A stretch of 64,000 nt of DNA from Chloroflexota bacterium (GTDB taxonomy: Bacteria; Chloroflexota; Limnocylindria; Limnocylindrales; CSP1-4): contig JAJYNP010000318.1 in NCBI GenBank assembly GCA_021786265.1, positions 1 through 64,000 on the forward strand. Reading direction: 5' to 3'. The notes under the pieces are model-generated. The model had not been told where the DNA came from. It made no database searches and saw only the letters and a list, made by a program, of their open reading frames with translations. A program made the translations under genes and the position numbers. Below, piece by piece: positions 50,631 through 59,821 of this stretch. The first letter of the stretch is position 1; each line of letters opens with the position of its first letter.

Positions 50631-52049
50631 GTGGCACGCATCGGTCTGCTGAGCTTCTCGGACGGGCGCGACTTCGTGAATCGCGACCTCCGGACGTTCA
50701 TCGGGGCCGTCGAGGCGCGGATCGAGAACCGGCTTGCGGCTGCGGGGCACGAGGTTCTGCGGGCGCAGGCGATCGTCGAGCGGAACGACGTTGCCGTCAG
50801 GGAGGCCCGCCGGCTGGCCGCGGAGAGACCGGACACCACGATCTTCAACATCCCGGTCTGGGCCTTCCCCCACTTCTCGATGCTCGCCGCCGCGGAGACC
50901 CCCGGTCCGCTGCTCCTCTTCTCGAACGTCTCGCCGGAATACCCCGGCATGGTGGGCATGCTCGCGGCCGCCGGCGCGCTCGACCAGGTCGGGCGGGCCT
51001 ACGGACGCGCCTGGGGTGACATCGACGACGACCGCGTCGCCGGGTCGGTGCTGGCGTGGGTGTCCGCCGGCGGGGCGCTCTCCTCGCTGCGCGGCAAGAC
51101 GTTCGGGAGGATCGGCGGTCGCCCCATGGGCATGTACACCGCCGTCGCGAACCCGGGCGACTGGATCTCGAAGTTCGGCGTGGACGTGGAGGAGATCGAC
51201 CAGTGGGAGCTGGTCCGCCGTGCCGCCGAGGTCGACCCGGCGCGTGCCCGGGCCGGCCGCGAATGGCTGGAGCGCCACGCCGCAGGCGTCCACTACGACG
51301 GCAAGCAGCTGACCCCGGAGCTGCTCGAGCGCCAGGTTCGCTCGTACCACGCGATGCGCGACCTCATCGACGAATGGCACCTGGATTTCTCGGGCATCAA
51401 GGGCCAGCCCGAGCTCACGACCCACTTCGCAACCATGGATGTCACCGAGGCGTTCCTCAACGACCCCTACGACTGGGAGGGCCCGAAGCCGGTCCACGTG
51501 TGCGCGACCGAGGCCGACATGGACGGCGCGCTCACGATGGAGATCCTGAGGTCGATGAGCGCCACGCCCGCGCTGTTCGCCGACCTGCGTTACTACGACC
51601 GGGCGCACGAGGTCTGGGACCTCTGCAATTCCGGCCAGCATGCGACCTGGTTCGCGGCTCGCTCCGACGATCCGGCCGAGAACATGCGCCACGTCCACCT
51701 GTACCCGGAGGGCTTCTACTTCCCCGCGGGAGGCGCCTCGATCCAGCACCTCGCCGCACCGGGCGACCTGACGCTCGCGCGGCTGACCCGACTGGCCGGG
51801 CGCTACCGGATGCAGGTGCTGCGGGGCGACGTCGTCCAGTTCGACCCGCAGACCAACGAAGCGCTGATGCGGCAGTCGACGTACGAGTGGCCACACGCGT
51901 TCGTGCGCTTCCATGCCGATCCCGACGAGGTCCTGTCGCGGTACGGCGCGAACCACATTCACGCCGTACCCGGCGACCATGTCGCGGCCCTGCGGGCCTT
52001 CTGCCACCTGGCGGACATCGACTACGACGGGTTCGGTGACGCACGATGA
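50631..52049 (+). CDS. L-fucose/L-arabinose-isomerase-family protein, candidate L-rhamnose isomerase
   Basis: 472 aa from GTG 50631, chosen because AAGGGAGG (50617-50624) is 6 nt upstream; it directly abuts the alternative ATG 50625. It belongs to the FucI/AraA-like superfamily (short form): GLLSFSDGRDFVNRDLRTFIGAVEARIENRLAAAGHEV, IFNIPVWAFPHFS, CATEADMDGALTMEILRSMSATPALFADLRYYD, and the C-terminal PHAFVRFHADPDEVLSRYGANHIHAVPGDH. Its place before an FGGY kinase and an alpha-L-rhamnosidase, with a RhaEW-type enzyme nearby, suggests an L-rhamnose/rhamnulose step usually done by the unrelated RhaA, but L-fucose or a related sugar cannot be excluded. Confidence 0.82.
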   Translation: MARIGLLSFSDGRDFVNRDLRTFIGAVEARIENRLAAAGHEVLRAQAIVERNDVAVREARRLAAERPDTTIFNIPVWAFPHFSMLAAAETPGPLLLFSNVSPEYPGMVGMLAAAGALDQVGRAYGRAWGDIDDDRVAGSVLAWVSAGGALSSLRGKTFGRIGGRPMGMYTAVANPGDWISKFGVDVEEIDQWELVRRAAEVDPARARAGREWLERHAAGVHYDGKQLTPELLERQVRSYHAMRDLIDEWHLDFSGIKGQPELTTHFATMDVTEAFLNDPYDWEGPKPVHVCATEADMDGALTMEILRSMSATPALFADLRYYDRAHEVWDLCNSGQHATWFAARSDDPAENMRHVHLYPEGFYFPAGGASIQHLAAPGDLTLARLTRLAGRYRMQVLRGDVVQFDPQTNEALMRQSTYEWPHAFVRFHADPDEVLSRYGANHIHAVPGDHVAALRAFCHLADIDYDGFGDAR

Positions 52050-53524
52050 CGGATCTCGTCCTCGGCCTCGACATCGGGACGTCGTCGTCCAAGGCGTGCC
52101 TGGCCGACACCGGCGGGCGGATCGTCCACCTGGCCGAGCGCCCCCATGCCACGTCCATGCCACGTCCAGGCTGGTTCGAGCACGACGCCGAGTCCGTGTG
52201 GTGGCGGGACGCGGTCGAGCTCGTGCGCGAGTCGGTCGCGCAGGCTGGCCAGCCGCCGGTCGCGGTCTGCGTGAGCGGGATCGGCCCGTGCCTGCTCCCG
52301 ACGACCGGCTCGGGCGAGCCGTTGCGGCCGGCGATCCTCTATGGAATCGACACGCGGGCGAGCGCCGAGATCGCCGAGATCGAGCGCGCGCTGGGAGAGG
52401 ACCGGATCCTGGCCCGTGGCGGCTCCCCGCTCACGTCGCAGGCGATCGGGCCCAAGCTGCTGTGGTTGCGGCGACACGAGCCCGACGTGTGGGCTCGCTG
52501 CCGGCGGTTCTACATGGCGAGTTCGTTCCTGGTCCACCGCCTGACCGGTGAGTACGTCCTGGATCACCACTCCGCCAGCCAGTGCGATCCCCTCTACGAT
52601 CTGGCCGGGGAGTCGTGGGCCACGGACTGGGCCGATGAGATCGCGCCCGGGCTGGAGCTGCCGCGGCTCCTCTGGCCGGGCGACCTGGCGGGCCGCGTCA
52701 CCACGGAGGGTGCGACTCGGACGGGCCTTGCCGAGGGAACTCCCGTCATGGCCGGCACGATCGACGCGTGGGCCGAGGCCGCCAGCGTCGGGGTGAGCGA
52801 ACCCGGCGACCTCATGCTGATGTACGGGACGACGATGTTCCTGGTGCAGGTGGTGGCGCAGGCGCGGCCGGACGCCTGCCTGTGGACCACGCGCGGGATC
52901 CGGCCGGGCACGCTGACCCTTGCCGGCGGGATGGCCACGTCGGGCGCGCTCACCGCCTGGTTCCGGGATCTCACCGGGGCCTCGTACGAGCAGCTGCTCA
53001 CCGATGCGGCGGCCACGCCTCCCGGAGCCGGCGGGGTCGTGATCCTGCCGTACTTCGCGGGCGAGCGAACCCCGCTCTTCGATGTCGCTGCCCGCGGCGC
53101 GGTGCTCGGCCTGACGCTCCACCACGGCCGAGGCCACCTCTACCGTGCGCTTCTGGAGGCGACCGCGTTCGGCGTGCGGCACAACCTCCAGGTGATGTCC
53201 GAGAGCGCCGGGCCCCCCGTGCGCGTCGCGGCGGTGGGTGGCGGGACGAAGGGCGAGCTCTGGCTGCAGATCGTCTCGGATGTCACCGGTCTCCCCCAGG
53301 AGCTGCGCACGTACACGGTCGGGGCCAGCTACGGCGACGCCTGGCTTGCTGCGACGGGCTGCGGGTTGTCGGGGCCGCAGGCGGACTGGAACCCGGTAGT
53401 GGCCCGGGTCTCCCCCAACCCGGATGCGGCGGAGCGGTACGCGGAGCTGTACGACGTGTACCGCGAGCTGTACCCGGCCACGAGCGGGCTCGCTCACCGC
53501 CTTGCCGCGATCCAGGAGACCTGA
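52046..53524 (+). CDS. FGGY-family sugar kinase (rhamnulokinase/xylulokinase-like)
   Basis: 492 aa; the start overlaps the isomerase stop (ATGA). Two actin-like lobes: LVLGLDIGTSSSKACLAD with the ATP phosphate loop (residues 4-21), ARPGWFEHDAESVWW, LMLMYGTTMFLVQVV, FAGERTPLFDVAARGAVLGLTLHHGRGHLYRALLEATAFGVRHNL and VAAVGGGTKGELWLQIVSDVTGLP. It phosphorylates the ketose made by the isomerase. Sequence alone resembles the xylulokinase group; context favours L-rhamnulose. Confidence 0.9.
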   Translation: MTDLVLGLDIGTSSSKACLADTGGRIVHLAERPHATSMPRPGWFEHDAESVWWRDAVELVRESVAQAGQPPVAVCVSGIGPCLLPTTGSGEPLRPAILYGIDTRASAEIAEIERALGEDRILARGGSPLTSQAIGPKLLWLRRHEPDVWARCRRFYMASSFLVHRLTGEYVLDHHSASQCDPLYDLAGESWATDWADEIAPGLELPRLLWPGDLAGRVTTEGATRTGLAEGTPVMAGTIDAWAEAASVGVSEPGDLMLMYGTTMFLVQVVAQARPDACLWTTRGIRPGTLTLAGGMATSGALTAWFRDLTGASYEQLLTDAAATPPGAGGVVILPYFAGERTPLFDVAARGAVLGLTLHHGRGHLYRALLEATAFGVRHNLQVMSESAGPPVRVAAVGGGTKGELWLQIVSDVTGLPQELRTYTVGASYGDAWLAATGCGLSGPQADWNPVVARVSPNPDAAERYAELYDVYRELYPATSGLAHRLAAIQET

Positions 53525-53528
53525 GCCG

Positions 53529-56500
53529 GTGCTGCGCGAGGCGGCGGGCGGCACCGGTCGACAGCCGCACGCGCGGTTCCCGGTCCCGCCCGGGCGAGCG
53601 GCGTCCCGTGCGGCCGCCATCCGACCGGTCGAGCTCCGCACCGAAGGCCGCCTCGATCCGACCGGTATCGGGACGGCGGAACCGCGATTCTCGTGGAAGC
53701 TGGCGGCCAGGCCGGGACTGCGCGGGATCCGCCAGGCGGCGTGCCAGATCGAGGTCGCGTGCGAAGCCATGGGCCCGCTGTGGGACAGCGGACAGGTACC
53801 CTCGTCCACTCCCTGGCTCACGTACGGGGGCCCGGCTCTCGGCTCTCGCCGCCGCTGCAGCTGGCGAGTCAGGGTCTGGGACGGCGATGGGCGCGTTTCG
53901 GCCTGGAGCGAGCGCGCCACGTTCGAGACCGGATTGCTCGGGGAGGGCGACTGGCAGGCGTCGTGGATCGCCGCCGCGCAGCCCGCCGCGGACGCACGGC
54001 TGCACTTCCTCGGCGTGTCGCGCATCTGGTTGCCGTCCCGCCTCGGCGCGGCCACACGGGCGGCCTTTCGCCACCGGTTCACGCTGGAAGCCGGCGGGAT
54101 CGCCTCGGCCCGGCTGCAGGCCGCCGGCGGTGCCGTCACGGCATGGATCAACGGCGTTCCGGTCGGCTCGTCACCGCCGGATGCCACGCTCGACGTCGAC
54201 GTGGCCAGCGTCATCGCGCCGGGCGAGAACGTGCTGGCGCTCGAGGCGCGGCCGTCGCCGGGGGCCCCGTCCGGGCTGATCGGCGCGCTCGTGGTCGCGG
54301 ACCGGCGCGGCGTGGTGCACTGCTTCGGGAGTGACGACAGCTGGTCGTGCGCCAGCCAGCCACCCGAGGGGTGGCACGCGACCGACTGCGACGACTCCAT
54401 GTGGCCGCTCGCCGCCGCGGTGGCCCGATGGGGCGACCCGCCCTGGGGCCGCCAGCCGGCCGTCACCCGGCCCGTGCAGCTGCTCCGACGACGGTTCCGC
54501 ATCTCGCGGCGGGTCCGCCAGGCGCGCCTGTACGCCACTGCGCTTGGCGTGTACGAGCTGTACCTGAACGGCGTCCGGGTGTCGGATGAGTGCCTGGCGC
54601 CGGGATGGACCGACTACCGGCGGCGCGTCGAGTACCAGGCTCACGACGTGACCGCGCTCCTGTCGGGCGGCGAGAACGTGCTCGGCGCGGCGCTGGGCGA
54701 CGGATGGTACGCGGGGCACGTCGCCCTGTGGGGACCCGGCCGCTACGGCCGTGAACCGCTGTTCTCGTGCCAGCTCGAGGTGGTCCTCGAGGACGGCACG
54801 CGGCAGCTGATCGCAAGCGATGGCGAGTGGCAGGCGTCCGAGGGAGCGATCCGCTACGCCGACCTGCTCATGGGCCAGACGATCGACCACCGGTGCGCCG
54901 ATCCGGCCTGGAGCCCGGTCACCGCGGCCGAGCCCTGGGGGCCGGTTCGGGTGAGCGACCTGCGCCTGTGTCCGGTCGCCCGCCAGGGACCGCCCATCCG
55001 CGTCATGGAAGAACGTCGACCGCTGCGGGTCGACCAGCGCGACGACGGGAGCGTCCTGGTCGACATGGGCCAGAACATGGTGGGATGGATCCGGCTTGCC
55101 GCGCATGGCCCGAGGGGGCGGCGGATCACGGCGCGCTACGCCGAGGCGCTCGACCCGGACGGCGGCATCTACCGCTCGAACCTGCGCTCTGCCCAGGCCA
55201 CCGACGAGTTCATCCTGGGCGGCGAGGGCGAGGAGGTCTTCGAGCCGCGGTTCACCTATCACGGGTTCCGCTACGTCGAGATCGCCGGTTACCCGGGCGC
55301 CCTGCCGGTCGAAGCGATCACGGGCTGCGTGGTCCACGCCGACATGCGCGTCACCGGCGGGTTCGAGTGCTCCCGCGCGGACCTGAACCGGCTCCAGCAG
55401 AACATCGTCTGGAGCCAGCGCGGCAACTTCCTGACCGTGCCCACCGACTGCCCCCAACGTGACGAGCGCCTCGGCTGGACCGGCGACGCCCAGGTCTTCT
55501 GCGCCACCGCAATGTTCAACATGGACGTGCAGCGGTTCTTCGAAAAGTGGCTGGAAGACGTGCTCGATGCCCAGCTCCCGAACGGGGCCATCCCCGACGT
55601 GGTGCCCGAGATCGCGGAGATCGGCGCCGGGGCCGCGGGGTGGGGCGACGCGGTGGTGATCGTCCCGTGGACCATGTACCGCCTCTACGGCGACCGGCGG
55701 GCCGCCGAGCGGGCGCTCCCCGCCATTCGGCGCTGGCTGGATTACCTCACCGAGACGAGCGACGACCTGGTCCGGCCGTCCAGCGGCTACGGCGACTGGC
55801 TCTCGGTGGACGCGGAGACGCCCAAGGACCTGGTCGGGACGGCCTACTTCGCGTACAGCGCCCGCCTGGCCGCGGAGCTCGCGCGCGCCCTGGACCTCGA
55901 GGGCGACGCCGTCGCGTACGAACGGCTGTTCGAGGGCGTTCGCCGAGCGTTCAGGCGACGGTTCGTGCGGGGCGGGGGGAGGCTGGTCAGCGACACGCAG
56001 GCGGCCAGCGTGGTGGCGCTCCACGCAGGGCTCCTCGAGCCCCACGAGGTCCAGCCGGTCGCCGCTCGACTCGTTGCCGACCTCCGGAGCCGGAACTGGC
56101 ACCTCTCGACGGGGTTCCTCGGTACGCCCTGGCTGCTGCCGACGCTCGCGGAGCACGGCCACCTGGACGTCGCGTACCGCCTGCTCCTCCAGGACACCTA
56201 CCCCTCCTGGCTGTACCAGGTCGGCCAGGGGGCCACGACGATGTGGGAGCGCTGGGACACCTTCACCGACGGCAAGGGGTTCCACACCAGCGAGACGACG
56301 GCCGGGATCTGGACGGACGTGATGAACTCCCTGAACCACTACGCGTACGGGTCGGTCGGGGCGTTCATGTACGAGCACCTGGGCGGCCTGCGCGCCTCCG
56401 GGCCCGGATACGAGACGGTGAGGATCGATCCGCGGCCGGCGCCGGGCGTCGCCTGGGCTCGCACCTGGGTCGAGTCGGTGCGCGGAAGGATCGAGTGCCG

Positions 56501-56756
56501 CTGGCGAGCCGGGCGGACGGGGCTCCGGCTCGACCTCCTGGTCCCGCCGGGGGTCACGGCCGAGGTGGTCCTGCCCGCGCGCGCCGCAGAGATCGAGGAA
56601 AGGGCATCACCTCTCGCCGGCGCTCGAGGAGTGATGGCGATCCGGGAAGCCGGTGGGGACACGGTGGTGGTCATCGGCTCGGGACGTTACCGGTTCCGCA
56701 CTCGCGGCGGCGGCGCCCCCTCGGCGCACGCGGGCCGTCGTCACACGTCCGGCTGA
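53529..56756 (+). CDS. Alpha-L-rhamnosidase (GH78)
   Basis: 1075 aa from GTG 53529, which has AGGAGA about 10 nt upstream; homology starts near residue 35 (VELRTEGRLDPTGIGTAEPRFSWKL). Domains: N-terminal beta domains (about 35-330), the rhamnosidase concanavalin-like domain (about 350-490), the (alpha/alpha)6 catalytic barrel (about 500-880) with the acidic cluster PTDCPQRDERLGWTGDAQ and a general-base region near YGDWLSVD, and a C-terminal beta domain (about 880-970, VRIDPRPAPGVAWARTWVESVRGRIECRW). No signal peptide, so it cleaves imported rhamnosides or acts after lysis. It supplies L-rhamnose to the isomerase and kinase encoded just upstream. Confidence 0.93.
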   Translation: MLREAAGGTGRQPHARFPVPPGRAASRAAAIRPVELRTEGRLDPTGIGTAEPRFSWKLAARPGLRGIRQAACQIEVACEAMGPLWDSGQVPSSTPWLTYGGPALGSRRRCSWRVRVWDGDGRVSAWSERATFETGLLGEGDWQASWIAAAQPAADARLHFLGVSRIWLPSRLGAATRAAFRHRFTLEAGGIASARLQAAGGAVTAWINGVPVGSSPPDATLDVDVASVIAPGENVLALEARPSPGAPSGLIGALVVADRRGVVHCFGSDDSWSCASQPPEGWHATDCDDSMWPLAAAVARWGDPPWGRQPAVTRPVQLLRRRFRISRRVRQARLYATALGVYELYLNGVRVSDECLAPGWTDYRRRVEYQAHDVTALLSGGENVLGAALGDGWYAGHVALWGPGRYGREPLFSCQLEVVLEDGTRQLIASDGEWQASEGAIRYADLLMGQTIDHRCADPAWSPVTAAEPWGPVRVSDLRLCPVARQGPPIRVMEERRPLRVDQRDDGSVLVDMGQNMVGWIRLAAHGPRGRRITARYAEALDPDGGIYRSNLRSAQATDEFILGGEGEEVFEPRFTYHGFRYVEIAGYPGALPVEAITGCVVHADMRVTGGFECSRADLNRLQQNIVWSQRGNFLTVPTDCPQRDERLGWTGDAQVFCATAMFNMDVQRFFEKWLEDVLDAQLPNGAIPDVVPEIAEIGAGAAGWGDAVVIVPWTMYRLYGDRRAAERALPAIRRWLDYLTETSDDLVRPSSGYGDWLSVDAETPKDLVGTAYFAYSARLAAELARALDLEGDAVAYERLFEGVRRAFRRRFVRGGGRLVSDTQAASVVALHAGLLEPHEVQPVAARLVADLRSRNWHLSTGFLGTPWLLPTLAEHGHLDVAYRLLLQDTYPSWLYQVGQGATTMWERWDTFTDGKGFHTSETTAGIWTDVMNSLNHYAYGSVGAFMYEHLGGLRASGPGYETVRIDPRPAPGVAWARTWVESVRGRIECRWRAGRTGLRLDLLVPPGVTAEVVLPARAAEIEERASPLAGARGVMAIREAGGDTVVVIGSGRYRFRTRGGGAPSAHAGRRHTSG

Positions 56757-56778
56757 CGGTCGCCGCCGGGTCGCTGCG

Positions 56779-57441
56779 TCACCCGCGCGACGCCACCTCG
56801 ACCAGGATGACGTCCAGGACGCGGGGACCGTGGACGCCCTCCACGCGGCTCAGCTCGATGTCGCTGGTCGCCGAGGGACCGCTGATCCAGGTCAGGGGGC
56901 GGGACGGCAGCACGCGTGCCACGGCCTCCGGCACGGTCCCCGCAACCTGGTCCGAGCGAACCACGCACAGGTGGTAATCGGGCAGGAGGCTCAGGGCCCG
57001 GCGGCCCTGGCCGGGACCGCCGTCGAGCACGATGGTGCCGGTCTCGGCGATGGCCACCGTGCAGCCCGTGATGACGCCGTCCGCACCGTCGAGCTCGTGC
57101 ACGGAGAGCGGCGGCTCGTCGTCGAGCCGGTCGATGTCGCTCGCCGCGAGCCAGACGTCCGGGATTCCCCGGGGGACGACCAGGCGCCGCACGCCGCGTG
57201 CGGACAGGATCCCGTCGACCGCCTCGGCCAGGGCTTCGGGGGTCGTCCGATGAACGGTCGCCCGATAGTCCGAAACGCGCCCGGCGAAGAGATCTGCGAC
57301 ATCCGCGCCCGACCCGGGAGCCTGGCGATAGTCCCGGGGAATCGGGGCCGCCGGAGGGCGATCGCGGAGTGCGCCGTCAACGCGACGCAGGATCTCGCTG
57401 CGAGCATCGTCCGAGCTGCGCGGTGCCGAGCCGTCGCTCAC
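56779..57441 (-). CDS. lutC: L-lactate oxidation subunit LutC (LUD domain)
   Basis: 220 aa from GTG 57441, overlapping the lutB stop (GTGA). LUD-domain protein: RATVHRTTPEALAEAVDGILSARGVRRLVVPRGIPD, ITGCTVAIAETGTIVLDGGPGQGRRALSLLPDYHLCVV. Works with LutA and LutB in oxidising L-lactate to pyruvate. Third gene of the minus-strand lutABC operon. Confidence 0.92.
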   Translation of the reverse strand: MSDGSAPRSSDDARSEILRRVDGALRDRPPAAPIPRDYRQAPGSGADVADLFAGRVSDYRATVHRTTPEALAEAVDGILSARGVRRLVVPRGIPDVWLAASDIDRLDDEPPLSVHELDGADGVITGCTVAIAETGTIVLDGGPGQGRRALSLLPDYHLCVVRSDQVAGTVPEAVARVLPSRPLTWISGPSATSDIELSRVEGVHGPRVLDVILVEVASRG

Positions 57442-59009
57442 CGGGCACCATCCCCGCGCGGCGCAGCACCGCCGCCCGCTCCTGGCCGTCGACCACCGCG
57501 CGTGCGCCGCCACCATGCCCGGAACGACTCACGGGCCGGCGCCCTGAGGTCGCGCGCCCCGAACCAGGCAGAGACGGGCCAGGGGCCGCGCACCGCACCG
57601 ATCCTCCCGCGCCGGCCGGCGAGCCGGCCCGCCAGCGCGGCGGCCCGCTCGGCCGTCGACAGTCGCTGCGGCCGCTGCAGGACCCACCCGGCAGACCTGA
57701 GCAGGGCCTCATCAGGGGCCGGCAGGCCGGGCGTTGCCGCGTGCTGGCGCACCACCTGTGCACGCAGGTGCACGAGGACCTCGGGGATGTCGATGCGGAC
57801 CGGGCACACCTCGAAGCACGACCCGCACAGCGAGGAGGCGTAGGGAAGCGACGCCGTCTGGGCGTCGACCGGGTGCCGCGCGATGCCGCGCAGCTGGGGC
57901 GTCAGGATCGCGCCGATCGGCCCCGGGTAGACCGACCCGTAGGCGCGCCCCCCCACGCGCTCGTACACCGGGCACACGTTGAGGCATGCCGAGCAGCGGA
58001 TGCAGCGGAGCGCCTGCCGGCCCACCGGATCGGACAGCACGTCGGTTCGCCCGTTGTCGAGCAGCACGAGGTGGAACGCCTGCGGTCCGTCGCCCGGCGT
58101 GACGCCCGTCCACATCGACGTGTAGGGGTTCATCCGCTCCGCGGTGGCCGAGCGCGGCAGCAGCTGGAGGAAGACCTCGAGGTCCTGCCAGCGCGGCAGG
58201 AGCTTCTCGATGCCGAGCACCGTGATGAGGACCTCGGGGAGCGTCAGGCACATGCGCCCGTTGCCCTCCGACTCGACCACGACCACCGTGCCCGTCTCGG
58301 CGACTGCGAAGTTGCCCCCCGAGATGGCCACGCGCGCCCGCAGGAACTTCTCGCGCAGATGCAGGCGCGCCGCCTCCGCCAGCTCTCGCGGCTCGTCGGA
58401 CAGGCCCTCCGGCGCAGGGCGCCCGACCAGGGCCATCTCCCAGCGGAAGATGTCGCGGATCTCGGAGCGGTTGCGATGGATGGCGGGCACCAGGATGTGC
58501 GAGGGCAGATCGTGCCCGAGCTGGACGATCATCTCCGCGAGGTCGGTTTCCCACACGTCGATTCCCGCGGCGGCGAGCGCCTCGTTGAGTTCGATCTCCT
58601 GGGTGGCCATCGACTTGACCTTCACGACCTCGGTCGCCCCGTGCTCGCGCACGATCCCGGCGACGATGGTGTTGGCCTCGGCGGCGTCGCGGGCCCAGTG
58701 GACCGTGCCCCCGGCGGCGGTGACGGCCGCCTCGAGCTGGACGAGCAGCGCGGGCAGGTTGCGGAGCACCTCGTCCTTGATGGCGGCGCCTGCGAGCCGG
58801 AGCTCCTCCCAGTCGTCGCGCTCGGCCACGACCCGGGCCCGTTTCTCGCGGATGGTGGCCGTCGCGCGCTGAAGGTTGGCGCGCAGCTGGCGGTCGGCGA
58901 GCGCTGCCTGCGCGGCCCGCGGAAACGGTGGCGTGCCGGCGTAGCTGGGGAACGGCACGAAGGCCCGATGTCCGCCGCCGGTGCCGCCCGGGTCGCGCGG
59001 CGCCGTCAC
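57438..59009 (-). CDS. lutB: L-lactate oxidation iron-sulfur protein LutB
   Basis: 523 aa from GTG 59009, overlapping the lutA stop. A LUD domain (about 70-300, VKVKSMATQEIELNEALAAAGIDVWETDLAEMIVQL; ISGGNFAVAETGTVVVVESEGNGRM) is followed by two [4Fe-4S] motifs, CIRCSACLNVCPVY and CGSCFEVCPVRI (about 340-410). It transfers electrons in the LutABC lactate dehydrogenase complex. A low-complexity region follows the last cluster. Confidence 0.95.
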   Translation of the reverse strand: MTAPRDPGGTGGGHRAFVPFPSYAGTPPFPRAAQAALADRQLRANLQRATATIREKRARVVAERDDWEELRLAGAAIKDEVLRNLPALLVQLEAAVTAAGGTVHWARDAAEANTIVAGIVREHGATEVVKVKSMATQEIELNEALAAAGIDVWETDLAEMIVQLGHDLPSHILVPAIHRNRSEIRDIFRWEMALVGRPAPEGLSDEPRELAEAARLHLREKFLRARVAISGGNFAVAETGTVVVVESEGNGRMCLTLPEVLITVLGIEKLLPRWQDLEVFLQLLPRSATAERMNPYTSMWTGVTPGDGPQAFHLVLLDNGRTDVLSDPVGRQALRCIRCSACLNVCPVYERVGGRAYGSVYPGPIGAILTPQLRGIARHPVDAQTASLPYASSLCGSCFEVCPVRIDIPEVLVHLRAQVVRQHAATPGLPAPDEALLRSAGWVLQRPQRLSTAERAAALAGRLAGRRGRIGAVRGPWPVSAWFGARDLRAPARESFRAWWRRTRGGRRPGAGGGAAPRGDGAR

Positions 59010-59755
59010 CGTGGTTCCTCCGGCCCGGCGAGGATCTCCGCCATGTGCATGACGCGCACGGCCGAGCCCTGCCGCGAGAGCAGGCCCCCGATGTGCATCA
59101 GGCAGGACGTGTCGGCCGCGGTCAGCACCTCGGCGCCCGAGGCGGTGACGTCACGGATCTTGTCGAGTCCCATGGCGACCGAGGTGTCGGCGTTCTTCAC
59201 GGCGAACGTGCCACCGAAGCCGCAGCACGTATCCGCGTGCGGCAGGTCGACGAGCGTGATCCCCTCGACCGCGGCGAGCAGCCGTTCCGGGCGATCGCCG
59301 ACGCCGAGCAGCCGTCTCGAGTGGCAGGTGGGATGGAACGCGACGGTGTGCGGGAACCGGGCGCCCACGTCGGTGATGCCGAGGACGTCGACGAGGAACT
59401 CGCTGAGCTCGTGGACGCGTGGGGCCACCTCCGCCACCTGCCCTGGCAGCGCCGGTCCGGCGCCCGTATCCGCGGCCAGGCGCGCGATCGTGGCGTGATA
59501 GTGCCGCACCATCGAGGCACACGATGACGAGGGCGTGACCACTGCGTCGTACCCCGCGAAGGCCCGGACGAACTGCTGCACGAGCGGCACGCAGGCGTCC
59601 CGGTAGCCGGTGTTGAAGTGCATCTGGCCGCAGCAGGTCTGCCCGGCGGGGAACTCGACGTCCTGGCCGAGCCGGCGGAGCAGCCGGACCACGGCCCGCC
59701 CGACCTCTGGGAACAGGAGGTCGTTGTAGCAGGCGACGAACAGCGCCACCCTCAT
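59006..59755 (-). CDS. lutA: L-lactate oxidation subunit LutA (CCG domains)
   Basis: 249 aa. Two cysteine-rich CCG domains: QTCCGQMHFNTGY (about 40-52) and DTCCGFGGTFAVKN (about 178-191), each typical of LutA/GlpC/HdrB-type proteins that bind non-cubane Fe-S clusters. First gene of the lutABC operon; it lies 66 bp downstream of the RhaEW gene, which makes L-lactate. Confidence 0.95.
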   Translation of the reverse strand: MRVALFVACYNDLLFPEVGRAVVRLLRRLGQDVEFPAGQTCCGQMHFNTGYRDACVPLVQQFVRAFAGYDAVVTPSSSCASMVRHYHATIARLAADTGAGPALPGQVAEVAPRVHELSEFLVDVLGITDVGARFPHTVAFHPTCHSRRLLGVGDRPERLLAAVEGITLVDLPHADTCCGFGGTFAVKNADTSVAMGLDKIRDVTASGAEVLTAADTSCLMHIGGLLSRQGSAVRVMHMAEILAGPEEPR

Positions 59756-59821
59756 GGCGGCCTCCGGTCCCGGCTGACGTCCGGCGTGGTCACGACGGAT
59801 CGATCGAGCCGGGGACGGCGA